DNA of 64,000 nucleotides from Sepiola atlantica (GCA_963556195.1 OY744533.1:43335937-43399936); one strand, 5' to 3'; positions 47,815 through 58,400 are shown, counted from the first letter of the stretch. Notes: a model not told the origin generated them from the letters alone. Program-made: numbers and translations.

Positions 47815-48090
47815 ACTTAGTTCAGCCCAAACAAGGCAAGAAGTTACCACTGTAGACGTAATGCACTACTGAGAATTAGGGTAAAAGTTTAGGGGATAAT
47901 CCTAAATTTAGAGGTGTGCAGCGAGATGCTTGTTCACATTAGTTTTAAATTTCTGCATGTTGGTACAGTCGAGGAAACAGGAAGCAGGGAGGGAGTTCCA
48001 AAGGTCGGCAGCTCGAGGAAAGAAGCTATTGGAGTAGAAGGCTCTCCGGCATCTGGAGACCTCCACAGTGAATGGATGGGATACATTGAA
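47815..48090 (-). pseudogene. 3' end of the same LINE family as at 11.1 kb, minus strand
   Basis: Nucleotide similarity to 11115-11365 is extensive: AGCCCAAACAAGGCA, TACTGAGAATTAGGGT, GCAGCGAGATGCTTGTTCAC, GCAGGGAGGGAGTTCCA and AAGAAGCTATTGGAGTAGAA. The element is 5'-truncated near 48090. A T run at 47796-47805 on the plus strand may be the poly(A) tail, placing the insertion inside the end of the transposase remnant. Confidence 0.85.
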
Positions 48091-48206
48091 AAATAATTTA
48101 GTATGTAACTGTTGCTAAATAAACTGTCGGCTCTCTGCATATACAACTTTTGTTTTCATTGCCTATTTTTCTTTCTTTTTGTCAATGTCGGATTTTGTTG
48201 CAACAC

Positions 48207-48208
48207 AC

Positions 48209-48247
<39 letters not shown>

Positions 48248-48350
48248 TTATACAGGATAAAGTCCTAAACTAATGAACCGATCATTATGAATTTTGGAAA
48301 ATATTCTTGACAACATAGAGAGTAACATGGGCACATTACTTTTTTTTGTA
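48207..48350 (+). repeat. (TG)n(TA)n microsatellite with family C copy
   Basis: TGTGTGTATA and about 17 TA units are followed by ATACAGGATAAAGTCCTAAA and ATGAACCGATCATTATGAAT. The later ATTCTTGACAACAT-GAGAGTAAC block matches 39530-39555. Confidence 0.8.
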
Positions 48351-48359
48351 AACTTTACC

Positions 48360-49800
48360 ATGTAGAGGGGTGCCACCGAAAACGTACCATACCTCCCAAA
48401 GAAAGAAAAAATTTAAAACTACTGCAATATTTATTGCTTATACTCGTCCTGGGACTGGTATTCTACTAGTATATATAATTATTAATTAGAAGTAATATGC
48501 TTTTGAAATTAAGTGTAGATATAATACACCAAATGAAAGTATATACCTACGCAAACTGTCAACGTGGAGTAGGTACAGCTAATGTAATATATATATTTTG
48601 AAGCTGAGGAGTTGTTACAAAAAATTGTGCAAGTGTTGAAGAAAGAAGAAAGTTTGCATTCTTCGGAAGAACACAAGTCAAGAAAGTGCACCGTTGACTA
48701 TTTCGACATACTTAGATCTATGTATGCCATATCACAAATATTGAGCAGTCTTCTTTTATAAATATAGCAGCTAATGTATATATATATATATATATATATT
48801 AGGGGGCCCCATGGAAATTCCATGATGATTTCTACATCAATCTGTATAATTTACTGCCAATAATATTCCTTTTGAAATAATAAATGTCTCTCAGAGTCAA
48901 AACTATTATGAAAAAAAACAAACTTTTCTTATTCCATAAAAATAATTTGTCAGCTAAATATTCTTTAAATCTATAAAAGGAATGTCACTTTTTGATATGT
49001 ATTTATTTAAAATTGTATTGTTTTAGTCGATGGGACGACATTATTTAATTTTGGAATAATTCATTTTAAAATGGGTAAAGTTGGAATAATTTTACCTTAG
49101 CGATATCAGATTAATCACCAATAAACATCTTTGCTGATGTGTGAAAGGTGATAACGTATATAAGAACATGAAATGACTTAACATGTACTATATAGATACA
49201 TCTATTAATAATGGAGATTATGTATCTGTCTGAAGCCGAAACTATTATTAGTTTTGATCGCTCTCTTTTTATATCTACTTATCAGCTCCTATATATACCC
49301 ATTCCAAAACTTCCCCAAACATCACACATCTTTCAAATTTACATAATTAATTTGTTTTAAAGCTTCTAATAAATTAATATTAGCAAATATACACTCATTG
49401 TTGTTTTTTTCAGATTTCCAGATGTATTTTTAAAATATTTTCCTCAATAATAATAATCTTACTAAAAATTATAAATAGAATTAATTCAAGACATTGTTTT
49501 TTTTTAATTTATATAATTGAGTTACATAATTAAATTAGATTTGGTTACTTGCCCTCTGACCATTCGAACGCACTGAAAGTTCTATTTCAAGAAAGAGAGA
49601 GAGAAAAGAGAGAGAGAGATGGACACAAGACAAGGGCGCGTTATTTGATTAATAACATGTAAACAACACATTCTCTGAGATTTATCGTACGAGTCGCTCA
49701 AAAATGATATATTTACTTTCATTTTTTTATTAAAACGTTTTGGGTTATTTTTTTTTTTTTAATCTTATTAGAAATTATGTTTTAAAGCACAAATTTATTG
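48360..49800. other. Intronic AT-rich sequence, no gene recognised
   Basis: Includes a TA microsatellite at 48774-48800 and a GA-rich run near 49590-49620. No exon is supported. Confidence 0.4.
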
Positions 49801-49807
49801 AATTAAG

Positions 49808-50034
49808 TAGTAGATGGTGGTAGTAGTAATATCAGTACAAATAGTCAACACGTTGGAAGTAGTTGTTGTTGATGTTATTATAGCAGTACGAATAGTCGAT
49901 TATCGTGGTAGTAGTTGTTGCTGATGTAGTAATAATAGTATGAATAGTTGTATTTCGATAGTTGGTGTAAATGTTACAGTATTAGTACGAATAGTTGTGT
50001 TACGTGGTCATAGTCATTGGTGGTAGTAGTTGTA
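49808..50034. repeat. Diverged minisatellite, unit about 65-70 bp
   Basis: GTAGTAGTTGTTG-like blocks followed by AGTACGAATAGT (or close variants) recur about four times, interspersed with ACGTGGT or TCGTGGT. Units are diverged in length and sequence. Confidence 0.65.
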
Positions 50035-50035
50035 A

Positions 50036-50975
50036 AAAAAAAAAACATTTTACTGAGTCATTAAATAAAACAACTAGCAAAAATATGCAACCGGAGAGAG
50101 CATATATTTGCTAGTATTTCTAATAAATCAATGGTGCTTCTCAAAATCAATTCCCAAGATAATTATGTTAGTTAAAATTAAAATAACAAGAAAACTTTAG
50201 GAAATACTTACTTGTGATTGAAATCTTTTTTAGCGTACACAAAAATTTACAGAAAATAATCCAGTAGTTTTGTTTTTTTTTTATTTAAAAAATTCAAATT
50301 TTAATTGTACGCAGCAATCGCTGCCATTTTCAGCCATTGTCAGCAACTTTAAGGAAGATAATTAAAAAATAACTAGAAAACATTAGTTATCTTATTTAAA
50401 ATAAAATAACTGACGTTTTCCAGTTATTTTATTTTTAGGGTTTGGGTTAAAAAAAAATCCTCTAAATTTAAATCATAATGTCTATTTTGATTTTCTCCCC
50501 TAAGAGAACTCTTTTGACAGAGATTAAAAATGGCGTCAAGTAAACATAAATTCACACATATTATTATTGTAGCAATACACATCGACCAGAAAACTGTTTG
50601 GATAATCACAGATTTGAGGGTAGTTCTATTAAAATAGTCATATCTTAAAAACTACAGCACTTTAAGTGCTCAAAATACCATCATTTTGTTAGGAAATGAA
50701 TATCCTTTCAGGTGCATTCATGAATAATAATATACATTATATATTTTTAAGAGTTTTGAGCAAATAAAGGCAAAAAAATGTTAACGCTATTTTCGGCAAT
50801 TTACGTCAATTTTTTACCCCCACCCCTTCGTTTAAAAGTCTCGTACCATTGCGCTGTGTGGAATTTAGTCCTGAGATTTGGAAACTAGTCAGGAGAAACA
50901 TCACTTTTAATGTTTGTTAGTGTACGAAGTAATTCGGCTCATTAATTTTTTTGAAATTTTAAAAATAAACCTTCA
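50036..50975. other. Intronic AT-rich sequence, no gene recognised
   Basis: No coding or repeat family is recognised beyond homopolymer runs. Confidence 0.35.
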
Positions 50976-50979
50976 ACTC

Positions 50980-51395
50980 GACGTCGGTTGAACATTTTTG
51001 AAAAATACATTTCCGTCGCCCAATTAGTAAGTAAATCAATCATTTTACTTTTTTATGCATTAAAATTATAATTGTATATATGTGTTCTCTTTTGGTAGTC
51101 ATGATATTTCATGACCCTATCCGGAAAAAAAAAGCGTTTTCGATTTATAGTTTGAAAAACTGATTGTAGTAGTAGCAGTAATAGCAGCTATAAACACGAG
51201 GCGATTTTTGTTTATTTTCATTCTAGAACGAATTTTAAACATTTTAAAATATGAATATAGAAAATGTTGTTACATTTTTCGTACCCAACTAGTAAATAAA
51301 TTAATCTTTCATCTTTTTTTATGCATTAAAATTATAATTGTACGTTGTTTTGTCTTTCGGTAATAGTAATTTTAAATTATCTTATCCTAAAAAAT
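50980..51395. repeat. Diverged tandem duplication, offset about 266 bp
   Basis: TGCATTAAAATTATAATTGT occurs at about 51056 and 51322, each preceded by AGTAAATAAAT(C)A and followed by a GTTT/TTTTGGTAGT or TTTCGGTAAT block. Confidence 0.6.
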
Positions 51396-51639
51396 ATTGT
51401 CCTTTTTTTGAGCGAAAGTCAACAATGGCTGCTAGTATTGCTGATATAACAATCAATCAGCAGCAGCGTCTTGTAAAGCTTTGTAAAATTCGTTTATAAA
51501 CTTCTTTAAAAGTAAGATAAAAATACTTTTTGTGCTTAAAAAAGTTAATCCTATTTGGTTCTTTCATAAAAAATACTTTAAAAAATACTGGTTTTCACTC
51601 AACTTTCGAACTTCTAGTAGTAATGACTTTCTAGTCGCC

Positions 51640-52325
51640 AATTTAAAAAAAAATTAAGATTCTACTTTTTAGGCGATTACGTCTTAAAGTCTTAGCAAAA
51701 AAAAGAAAAAACAAAACAACAAAAAATAATTTAGAATTTAGAGTGGGGGATCAGTTTCGCATATAAATTTAATGTAAAATGATCTCCGATTTCCCGGCCA
51801 TTCTTGCCTTTTAGTGAAATTTATAAAATAAATAATTACTCTACCATTAACTCTAGGTACGACTAACAAGCCCACCTCCTAAAAATACCTTCTTGAACGT
51901 ATCGTATCATTAACCTTAAATATGAGTGGCAAGCCACCCCTAAAAAACTCCCTTAACCCTAACACTAAGTCCGAATGGCAACCTCCATCCAAAACAAAAC
52001 CCCTTCCTTAACCTTATCACTAACCCTAAGTCCGAGTAGGAAGCCCTAATCCTACAAAAAAGCCCATTAAAACCACACATAATCGTCTAAAAAAAATTTT
52101 TTAAAAAGCAGACGCCCATAAAAAAAAACGCACAGGATTTATTTGCCATAGAAAAAAATTGATTAATGCCCTAAAACGCTAGAATGGCCCGGAAATGGTG
52201 AATTATTCTACATTAAATATATGTGAAACTAATCCCCCACTCGAAATTCTAAATGAATTGTTTTTTTTTCTTTCTGCTAAGTTTACAGGGTGTTCACACT
52301 TAATTGCCCCTAGCCCTACCACTAA
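51640..52325. mobile_element. Foldback family D, copy with both arms
   Basis: The left arm (about 51655-51815) runs from TTTTTAGGCGATTACG through TTTAGAGTGGGGGATCAGTT to TTTCCCGGCCATTCTTG. The right arm (about 52165-52310) is its inverse: CTAGAATGGCCCGGAAATGG, GAAACTAATCCCCCACTCGA and CAGGGTGTTCACACTTAATT. The interior has repeated segments of the form TAACCCTAA...GAGTGGCAAGCC, four times in degenerate form. No coding capacity, so non-autonomous. Confidence 0.75.
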
Positions 52326-52640
52326 CCTGAAGTTCAACTGGTAAGCCTCCCTTCTTCCACAAAGACCCTCATAATCGTCTAAAAAAAAAAAGAAAAAAAA
52401 CAAACAAAACAAGAAAATCGCACAGGATTTATCTCCCATAGAAAAAATAATTAACTGTCCTAAAACGCTAGAATGGCCTTGAAATGGGGGATTGTTTTAT
52501 GTGAAACTGATCCCCACTTTAAATTCTAAAATAATTGTTTTTGTTTCTTTCTTTCTGCCAAGTTTTTCAGGGTGTTAACATGTAATTGCCTAAATAAAAA
52601 AAGTAGAATCTCATATTTTGGGGAGGTAAGGGGGTGAGTT
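52300..52640. mobile_element. Foldback family D, partial second copy
   Basis: Directly abuts the previous copy and repeats its right half: CACAGGATTTATCTCCCATA, CTAAAACGCTAGAATGGCCT, GAAACTGATCCCCACTTTAA and CAGGGTGTTAACATGTAATT. The left arm is missing. Confidence 0.7.
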
Positions 52641-52659
52641 AGCAGAAGGTGTTAATCTA

Positions 52660-53700
52660 CAATAATGCCAAAGAAATCTTGCAATATATTCATTTTTAAA
52701 CAGTCCTAGTATTAGATTTTAGTTTCTTGTACATAAAATGTATTACAATTCAACTTTGAGTTTTTTAACTTCTTTCTTTTAATAGATACGTGGTATTTTT
52801 AAGGTATTGCAGCATATTTATGTGCACTTAGTGCAGATTACTTGGAAACCATTAATTTCTGGAGATTTTCAGTGGCATATTCTGATTCCTTGTACAAAAA
52901 TACACTTATATGGTAAATTTCATTGCTTAATCTTGTATTTTAACAAAGATATAACATTTTTACTGAAAAATTAGTGTAAAAAATGTGACGAAACGCATAT
53001 GGTCTTAAAGAGGGGAAAATATCCAATCGTGTGAGGCACAAAAATAGTCATAACTTCCTTATTTTTAGTCAGATTTAAAAAATTTAAAAAGATTCTTTCT
53101 TAGATCATCAAGCTCTTTCTATATATGCCATTATTGAGATATTTTAATCAATTTAAATTTTTTCATATGTATTGCTAATTATTGTAACTTTAATTTTTTT
53201 TTTAAATTATACATCTACTAGATTATTTTTCAAAATCTTTCCAAAAGTATCTACTGAAATTTTCCAGTTATTTTATTTTCATCTCATATATTTTACTCAT
53301 GGGTTAACTTGGAGTTGCACCAAATCAATAATTGATATTTGTTTGGCAGTTATTTTGTATATAAACGTTTGCCATAATTAAAACTTGCAAGCAAAACTAA
53401 ACATTCTTTGTGATTCGATTCTAATATGGATTAATTTTTAAAAAAAAGAAAAATATTTAATGAACTGAAAATTGTAAACAAAAATCAATATTTTCAAAAA
53501 ACAGACCAAGTCAATCTCTCTTTATTTAACATCACTTTTACCTTATCAAGTAGTCAGGCGTTTTTTGAGATTTCGCAAGCTCACTTTCCAGTCATCACAG
53601 TTCAGCAAGTCAACTGTCTCCAAACTCCACACTAGAGGGGATAGTTATTAGGTGGAGAGTCATATGGTTTTAATAAATAGATGATCAGCTATAATCATAT
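52660..53700. other. Intronic AT-rich sequence, no gene recognised
   Basis: No feature beyond T-rich runs. Confidence 0.35.
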
Positions 53701-53717
53701 CACAGAAAGTGAATTAC

Positions 53718-53820
53718 CTGTAATGGCCAGCATATTTAGCACCTTTGATGTGACCGATACCTTTGCAACCAGGAGTCGGGCATCCACTCTGACCTTGAAC
53801 TGGAGCTAAATCTCCAGGAC
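53718..53820 (-). CDS. L3MBTL3: L3MBTL-like exon 3 of those seen: zinc finger 1
   Basis: Exon of 103 bp, acceptor TTTATTTTTAG, donor GTAATT. A Gly codon is split with the previous exon, then PGDLAPVQGQSGCPTPGCKG and IGHIKGAKYAGHY follow, with the last split codon completed by the next exon. It holds four of the five zinc ligands of a CCHHC finger: Cys 117, Cys 122, His 127 and His 136; the fifth, Cys 142, is on the next exon. The second half of the finger has eight residues between the histidines where MYT1 fingers have seven, as is usual for this finger in the L3MBTL family. The finger directly follows the last MBT repeat, as in vertebrate relatives. Confidence 0.95.
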
Positions 53821-53942
53821 CTAAAAATAAAAAGAAAAAAAATAACTTAATAAAATAAAATAACATTTATATATATATATATGTGTATATGTAATTTAGT
53901 GTTATAGGAGAAATATTAAAGTGCTCAATTACTTGTGCAAGA

Positions 53943-53945
<3 letters not shown>

Positions 53946-53982
<37 letters not shown>
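53946..53982. repeat. (TA)n microsatellite
   Basis: About 18 TA units; a shorter one is at 53864-53890. Confidence 0.95.
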
Positions 53983-53986
<4 letters not shown>

Positions 53987-54162
53987 TCCAATTGAAAATA
54001 TACATTAGTTTGATCATACTATCAATACGTTTGATCAATACCTTCGATTTCACAGAAACATTGGAAACTCAGCCCACAGGGCTAAAGATACTGAATGTAA
54101 CTGATTCTTTAACCAATGTTTTGATAGTACACTATGTAATGTCAATTAAAAAATTTTTAATT

Positions 54163-54170
<8 letters not shown>

Positions 54171-54226
<56 letters not shown>
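54171..54226. repeat. (TA)n microsatellite
   Basis: About 28 TA units directly before a tRNA-like sequence. Confidence 0.95.
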
Positions 54227-54229
<3 letters not shown>

Positions 54230-54269
54230 TTAATGGTTAGAGTGTTTTGCTAATAGGCCAGGGTCAAAG
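54227..54269 (+). repeat. tRNA-like SINE head at the edge of the foldback element
   Basis: TGGCTTAATGGTTAGAGTG is a good A box. The B-box position reads CCAGGGTCAAAGC and is degenerate. A better B box, CCAGGGTTCAATCTT, appears just outside the other end of the foldback element at 56311. This suggests that the element lies within or between SINE copies. Confidence 0.5.
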
Positions 54270-56303
54270 CGATCCATAATACAGGCCTGACAAACATGTG
54301 GCTGGAGTCCACGACTGGGAGCGGACATGTGAAGACCAAAATTACTACTAAATAATAATTACTGAGAAAAGTTTTAGTAAGAAATTTCTTAGTAATGTCC
54401 AGCAACTATACATATTATTAGGAAGCAGCTTACAATAATTGATTTATTTCCATCAAAAACATATAAAAAGTACAAAAATATAAAAGAACTAAATTCACAA
54501 AAAATAACTTTATTCACCATTTTTGATATTTCAAAGATCATGAGTCAATTTGTTTATATTAACTAATTGATTACAAAAATATGATGACATAATACAATCA
54601 GGAAGCAAATTCAACATTTTACAAAATCAAATACTTTCTGAACAAAATAATGTTCAGAAAAATTTGTTATGTTTGTTACATATAGAATTTGTTTTTACAG
54701 AAGATTGAGAAAATGCTTATTTCTTCATGATACAGTCTTAATAATAAAACCAACTTGCATTAACAAAAACATAAAACCAATAAAATAAATGTAAAAAGGG
54801 GGGAAATGCTAAACGGCTTACTGATAACTTCTTAGAAAAGTATGCATTAGCAATACTGATTATGTTGTCATGAGAATTGTATAAACATTTTTGTTTTATA
54901 AATAATATTTTAAGATAATTTCAAAACTTTTAGCGCTGGTTCTTGAATTGTCTTAGGTGAATCAAACAAACAATAATTTTTGAAAAATATATTGGTTAAT
55001 ATAAACCCATGCTCTCTTTTCATATTGAAATGATGCATATCAGAAACTGATATAAGATTTTACTTATGATAAATATTTTTTTTCTATAAAGTCTTCAATT
55101 TTATTGCCTATTTCGCTCTGTATTTGGCCAAATGTTTGATAAAATTGATTTTTGGTTTGGTCTGAAATGATACTTTTGTCCTGACATAAAGTTTTTATCT
55201 ATTTTTTAACAAGCTCTTTTTAAGTTACGTTTTTTTAGCAACAATAACTTTTGTTTGACTATTTAATAAAGAGAGATATTCGTGCTCTGTTCTGTTACTT
55301 AAATCTGAAAAAAAAAATAACAAGATTTTACTTTGTTTAGGCGATTACATGTGAACACCCTGAAAAATCTGGTGGAAAGAAGAAAAAACAAATTAACAAT
55401 TACTTAAGAATTTAGAGTGGGGATTGGTTTCATATAAAATTATCGTAAAATGATCCCCTATTTCCGGGTCATTCTAGTTTTTTAGATCAGTTAACTAAAA
55501 AATTTTTACCAATAACCCTAAGTTCAAGTGGCAAGGTCGTAAAACCAAACATGATTCTTAAAAAAAGTAGAACCACTACTCAAAAAACACAAAAGGTTTC
55601 TATCATAGAAACAAAAACGAATAGGTTAACTGCCTTAAACGTTAGAATGGCCCGGAAATGGGGGATCATAATTGTTTTTTTTCTTCTTTCTGTTAAGTTT
55701 TTCAGGGTGTTCACATGTAATCACCTAAAAAAGTAAAATCTGATTTTTTGTTTTCCTAAATAATTTTCCAAGCAGTTATCATATGTTTTACATTTCCCCC
55801 ATTTTTACATTTATTTTATTGGTTTTATGTTCTTGTTAATTTAAGTTGATTTTATTATTAAGACTGTACAATATGAAGAAATAAGCATTTTTTCATCTTC
55901 TGTAAAAACAAATTGTATGTGTAACAAACATAACAAATTTTGTAAAACTTATCAAAATTGTTTCTCTGAACATTATTTTGTTCATAAAATATTCGATTTT
56001 GTAAAATGTTGAATTTGCTTTCTGATCATATTTTTGTAATCAATTAATCAATATAAACAAATTGACTCACGATTGTGTCTAATTCATGGTGAATAAAGTT
56101 ATTTTTTGTGAATTTAGTTCTTTTATATTTTTGTACTTTTCACATTTGATTTGATGGAAATAAATTAATTATTAAAAGCTGCTCCTAATAATATTACTAA
56201 AACTTTTCTCAGTAATTATTATTTAGTAGTAATTTTGGTCTTCACATGTCCGCCCCCAGTCATGGACACCAGTTGCATGTTTGCCAGGCCTGTATTATGG
56301 ATC
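54270..56303. mobile_element. Large foldback element, arms about 540-570 bp
   Basis: The left arm 54270-54840 is the inverse of the right arm 55763-56303. The outer ends are GATCCATAATACAGGCCTG and its complement. Conserved inner stretches include GCGGACATGTGAAGACCAAA, ATTACTACTAAATAATAATT, AAATTCACAAAAAATAACTT and AAAACCAATAAAATAAATGT. The arms differ by scattered substitutions and small indels. The interior holds about 460 bp of other sequence and a complete nested foldback of family D at 55310-55752. No transposase is recognised, although the interior minus strand has short coding-like pieces. It lies in the intron between the MBT exon and zinc finger 1. Confidence 0.88.
55310..55752. mobile_element. 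Foldback family D, copy nested in the larger foldback
   Basis: Left end ACTTTGTTTAGGCGATTACA and GTGAACACCCTGAAAAATCT; right end TTTCAGGGTGTTCACATGTA and ATCACCTAAAAAAGTAAAAT. Inner arm blocks are TTTAGAGTGGGGATTGGTTT, on the left only, and CCCGGAAATGGGGGATCAT, on the right. It interrupts the spacer of the 2-kb foldback, so it inserted later. Confidence 0.8.
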
Positions 56304-56509
56304 GTCTTGGCCAGGGTTCAATCTTCAGTTGAGTGATACCAAAGATTTAAAAAAAAAAATGGTACTTGATGCTTCTTGCTAAACACTTAGCATTATAAAG
56401 TGAGGATCAAGGGTAAGTGGAGCAATCCAGGTAAAGGAGTGGCCCTCCCCATCATTTCAGTATAGTAGCCAATGACTAGATTCATTTTTTTTTTTACACA
56501 CAAAGATTC

Positions 56510-56815
56510 TGCTAGGTATGCGCCAGGTGTCTGTGATGCATAAAAATTTACAAGGACGTAACAAACTGAAGATGACGTCTTTTGACCCCATTTATTTTTT
56601 TCTTGAAGGCCTCTGGTTGAACACTGATGGCTACATCCGCATTCTGAGTAAGGTAGTGAAACTCTGGATCAACCAGGTAGTTGCAGATAGGCTGTACGTC
56701 AGCGCCCTGCCATACCAGCCAGAAGAACCAGGTCTAGCTTTCAGAGAACTTCATCAACTACACTTCACCTGACAAACTGAAAACCCAAGTTTGATGAATA
56801 AATCTAAAAAAAAAA
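56510..56815 (+). pseudogene. Tc1/mariner-type transposase fragment
   Basis: An open frame over 84 codons contains FFLEGLWLNTDGYIRILSKV and VKLWINQVVADRLYV. This matches the inter-catalytic region of a DDE transposase, with a beta strand and FF-GL-LN-D-Y-(I/E)-L---V-PWI. The expected following block with QDSAP-H is broken: the next residues read SALPYQPEEPG in one frame and APCHTSQKNQ in another, so a frameshift falls exactly there. No other catalytic block is intact. It is related in layout to the remnant at 47110 but is a different copy, inside the gene's intron, 320 bp from the MBT exon. Confidence 0.65.
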
Positions 56816-57138
56816 AATGAAACTAGTGTGTTGTTTTTCCTAAACAGTAATCTTGCAAACAAATATCGTCCACACCTTGTATTTAAAAAATCATTTATTA
56901 AACCTATGTATATCAACATAGGAAAGTATAAAAATTAAAAATTGTAGTTCGATGTCTTCAAGTGGCCTGTCCACTTCCAAAGAGCTGGAAATACCACTGT
57001 TTAGGACAGATGGTTAGTTATTAATATGTTACTAATGATGATAGGTTAACTAGGTTAACGGCAGGTATCATTGTTAAAATTAGATGTTTTAGAAAAACAC
57101 AAAAGCAAAAAAAAAAATAGAATAAAAAATGACCTTAC

Positions 57139-57364
57139 CAATAGGAGACTGAAGGGTATGTCCTGTTCTGTGACACCAGCCGGGCGGGTGAATATCTGGA
57201 CAGTCATCATCAAGCCAATAGTCGTAGATTTCTGACCAGCCATCAAAATGAATCTTTACACGATGTTTATCAATTGCGGCAATGGTAGCCACTCGAATAA
57301 GTATTGGGTTTCGTTTATCAACTACTTCAACTTTCATGCCACACTCAAAACAAACAGGAGGACG
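57139..57364 (-). CDS. L3MBTL3: L3MBTL-like exon 2 of those seen: core of the last MBT repeat
   Basis: Exon of 226 bp, acceptor TTTTTTTCAG, donor GTAAGG. It reads RPPVCFECGMKVEVVDKRNP, ILIRVATIAAIDKHRVKIHF, DGWSEIYDYWLDDDCPDIHP and PGWCHRTGHTLQSPI, then donates one G. This is the complete beta-barrel core of an MBT repeat. The cage-forming pattern D-K-RNP, FDGW and YDYW is present, so the methyl-lysine pocket chemistry could be intact, although in the family the second repeat and not the third is the main reader. The GWC-RTGH-LQ-P ending is the family signature that leads into the zinc finger. Reading phase 0 in, phase 1 out. Confidence 0.97.
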
Positions 57365-57429
57365 CTGAAAAAAATTAATAAATAAAACAAGAACATGAGT
57401 CAGTCGTGAGGCTGCATATCTCCGCCTGA

Positions 57430-58400
57430 CAATGTATGGATGGGCCAAAGTCTTATCTGGGTCTGACTACTCCATATTGTATGAAGTTTTCCCGGCGGCA
57501 TTTGATGTTTTTCTATTTACATGCAACAAAAAAGATATGTGCAGTGAAAATGCTTTAGCTGGCAGAACTGTACAAATGTGGTTCGCTGGAGATTTTAGCC
57601 TTAATGATGAAGAACGCTTAGGCAGATTACCCGCTACAGATGATGACCAAATCAACACATTAACTGAGAATAAGCCACATTAGACAACACACAAAAACTA
57701 GCAGAAAGACTTAACACATCAAAATCCAACGTTCATGAGCATTTAGTAAAGCTTGTGTACACAAATCGATAGGATGTTCGAGTGCCACAGGATTTGAGTG
57801 AAAAAAACCTTTGGATGGCATTTCCATCTGTGATTTGCTTCAAAAACGGAATGAAAATGCACCGTTTTTAAAGCAAATAGTTACAGGTAATAAGAAATTG
57901 ATCATTTACAGTAATGTTGTGATGGAGTAGATGAGACACCCGAAAAGCAGCTCTTCACCCTAAAAAGTATCTGGTGAAATTGTAAAGGAATTCTGTTCTA
58001 TGAGTCTCTGTCAAGTAACCAGACAATTAATCCTGAAAATACTGCTCACAACTGGATAAATTAAAGGTATCAATTAAAAAGAAATGCCCACGATTGGCAA
58101 ACAGGAATGGTGTCGTATTCCATCACAATAATGCCAGACTGTACGTTTCTTTGGTGACCAGACAAAAAATGTTGCAGCTTGGCTATGGTGTTACCTCATC
58201 CTCCTTATTCACCAGATACTGTTCCTTCAGATTACCATTTATTCAGATCTTTGCAGAATAATCTCAATGGTAAAAACGTCAATTCTTTGGATGGCATAAA
58301 AAAACACCTTGATAAGTTATTTGCCATGAAACCACATCAGTTCTGGGAAAATGGAATTTTCAAGTTTAAGGAAAGGTTGTGCAACAAAATGGTTCATGTT
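57430..58400 (+). pseudogene. Degenerate mariner transposase
   Basis: The plus-strand frames give an ordered set of mariner transposase pieces. The N-terminal helix-turn-helix region includes ALAGRTVQMWFAGDFSLNDE and ERLGRLPATDDDQINTL (57560-57655). A middle part is broken by stops, with RMFECHRI and KGILFYESLSSNQTIN. The C-terminal end contains LPHPPYSPDTVPSDYHLFRS and LQNNLNGKNVNSLDGIKKHL, then FWENGIFKFKERL (58190-58375). HPPYSPD with a downstream SDYHLF is the third-catalytic-residue block of mariner (DD34D). Many stops and frameshifts disable it. The remnant starts about 65 bp from the splice acceptor of the MBT exon. Confidence 0.88.
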
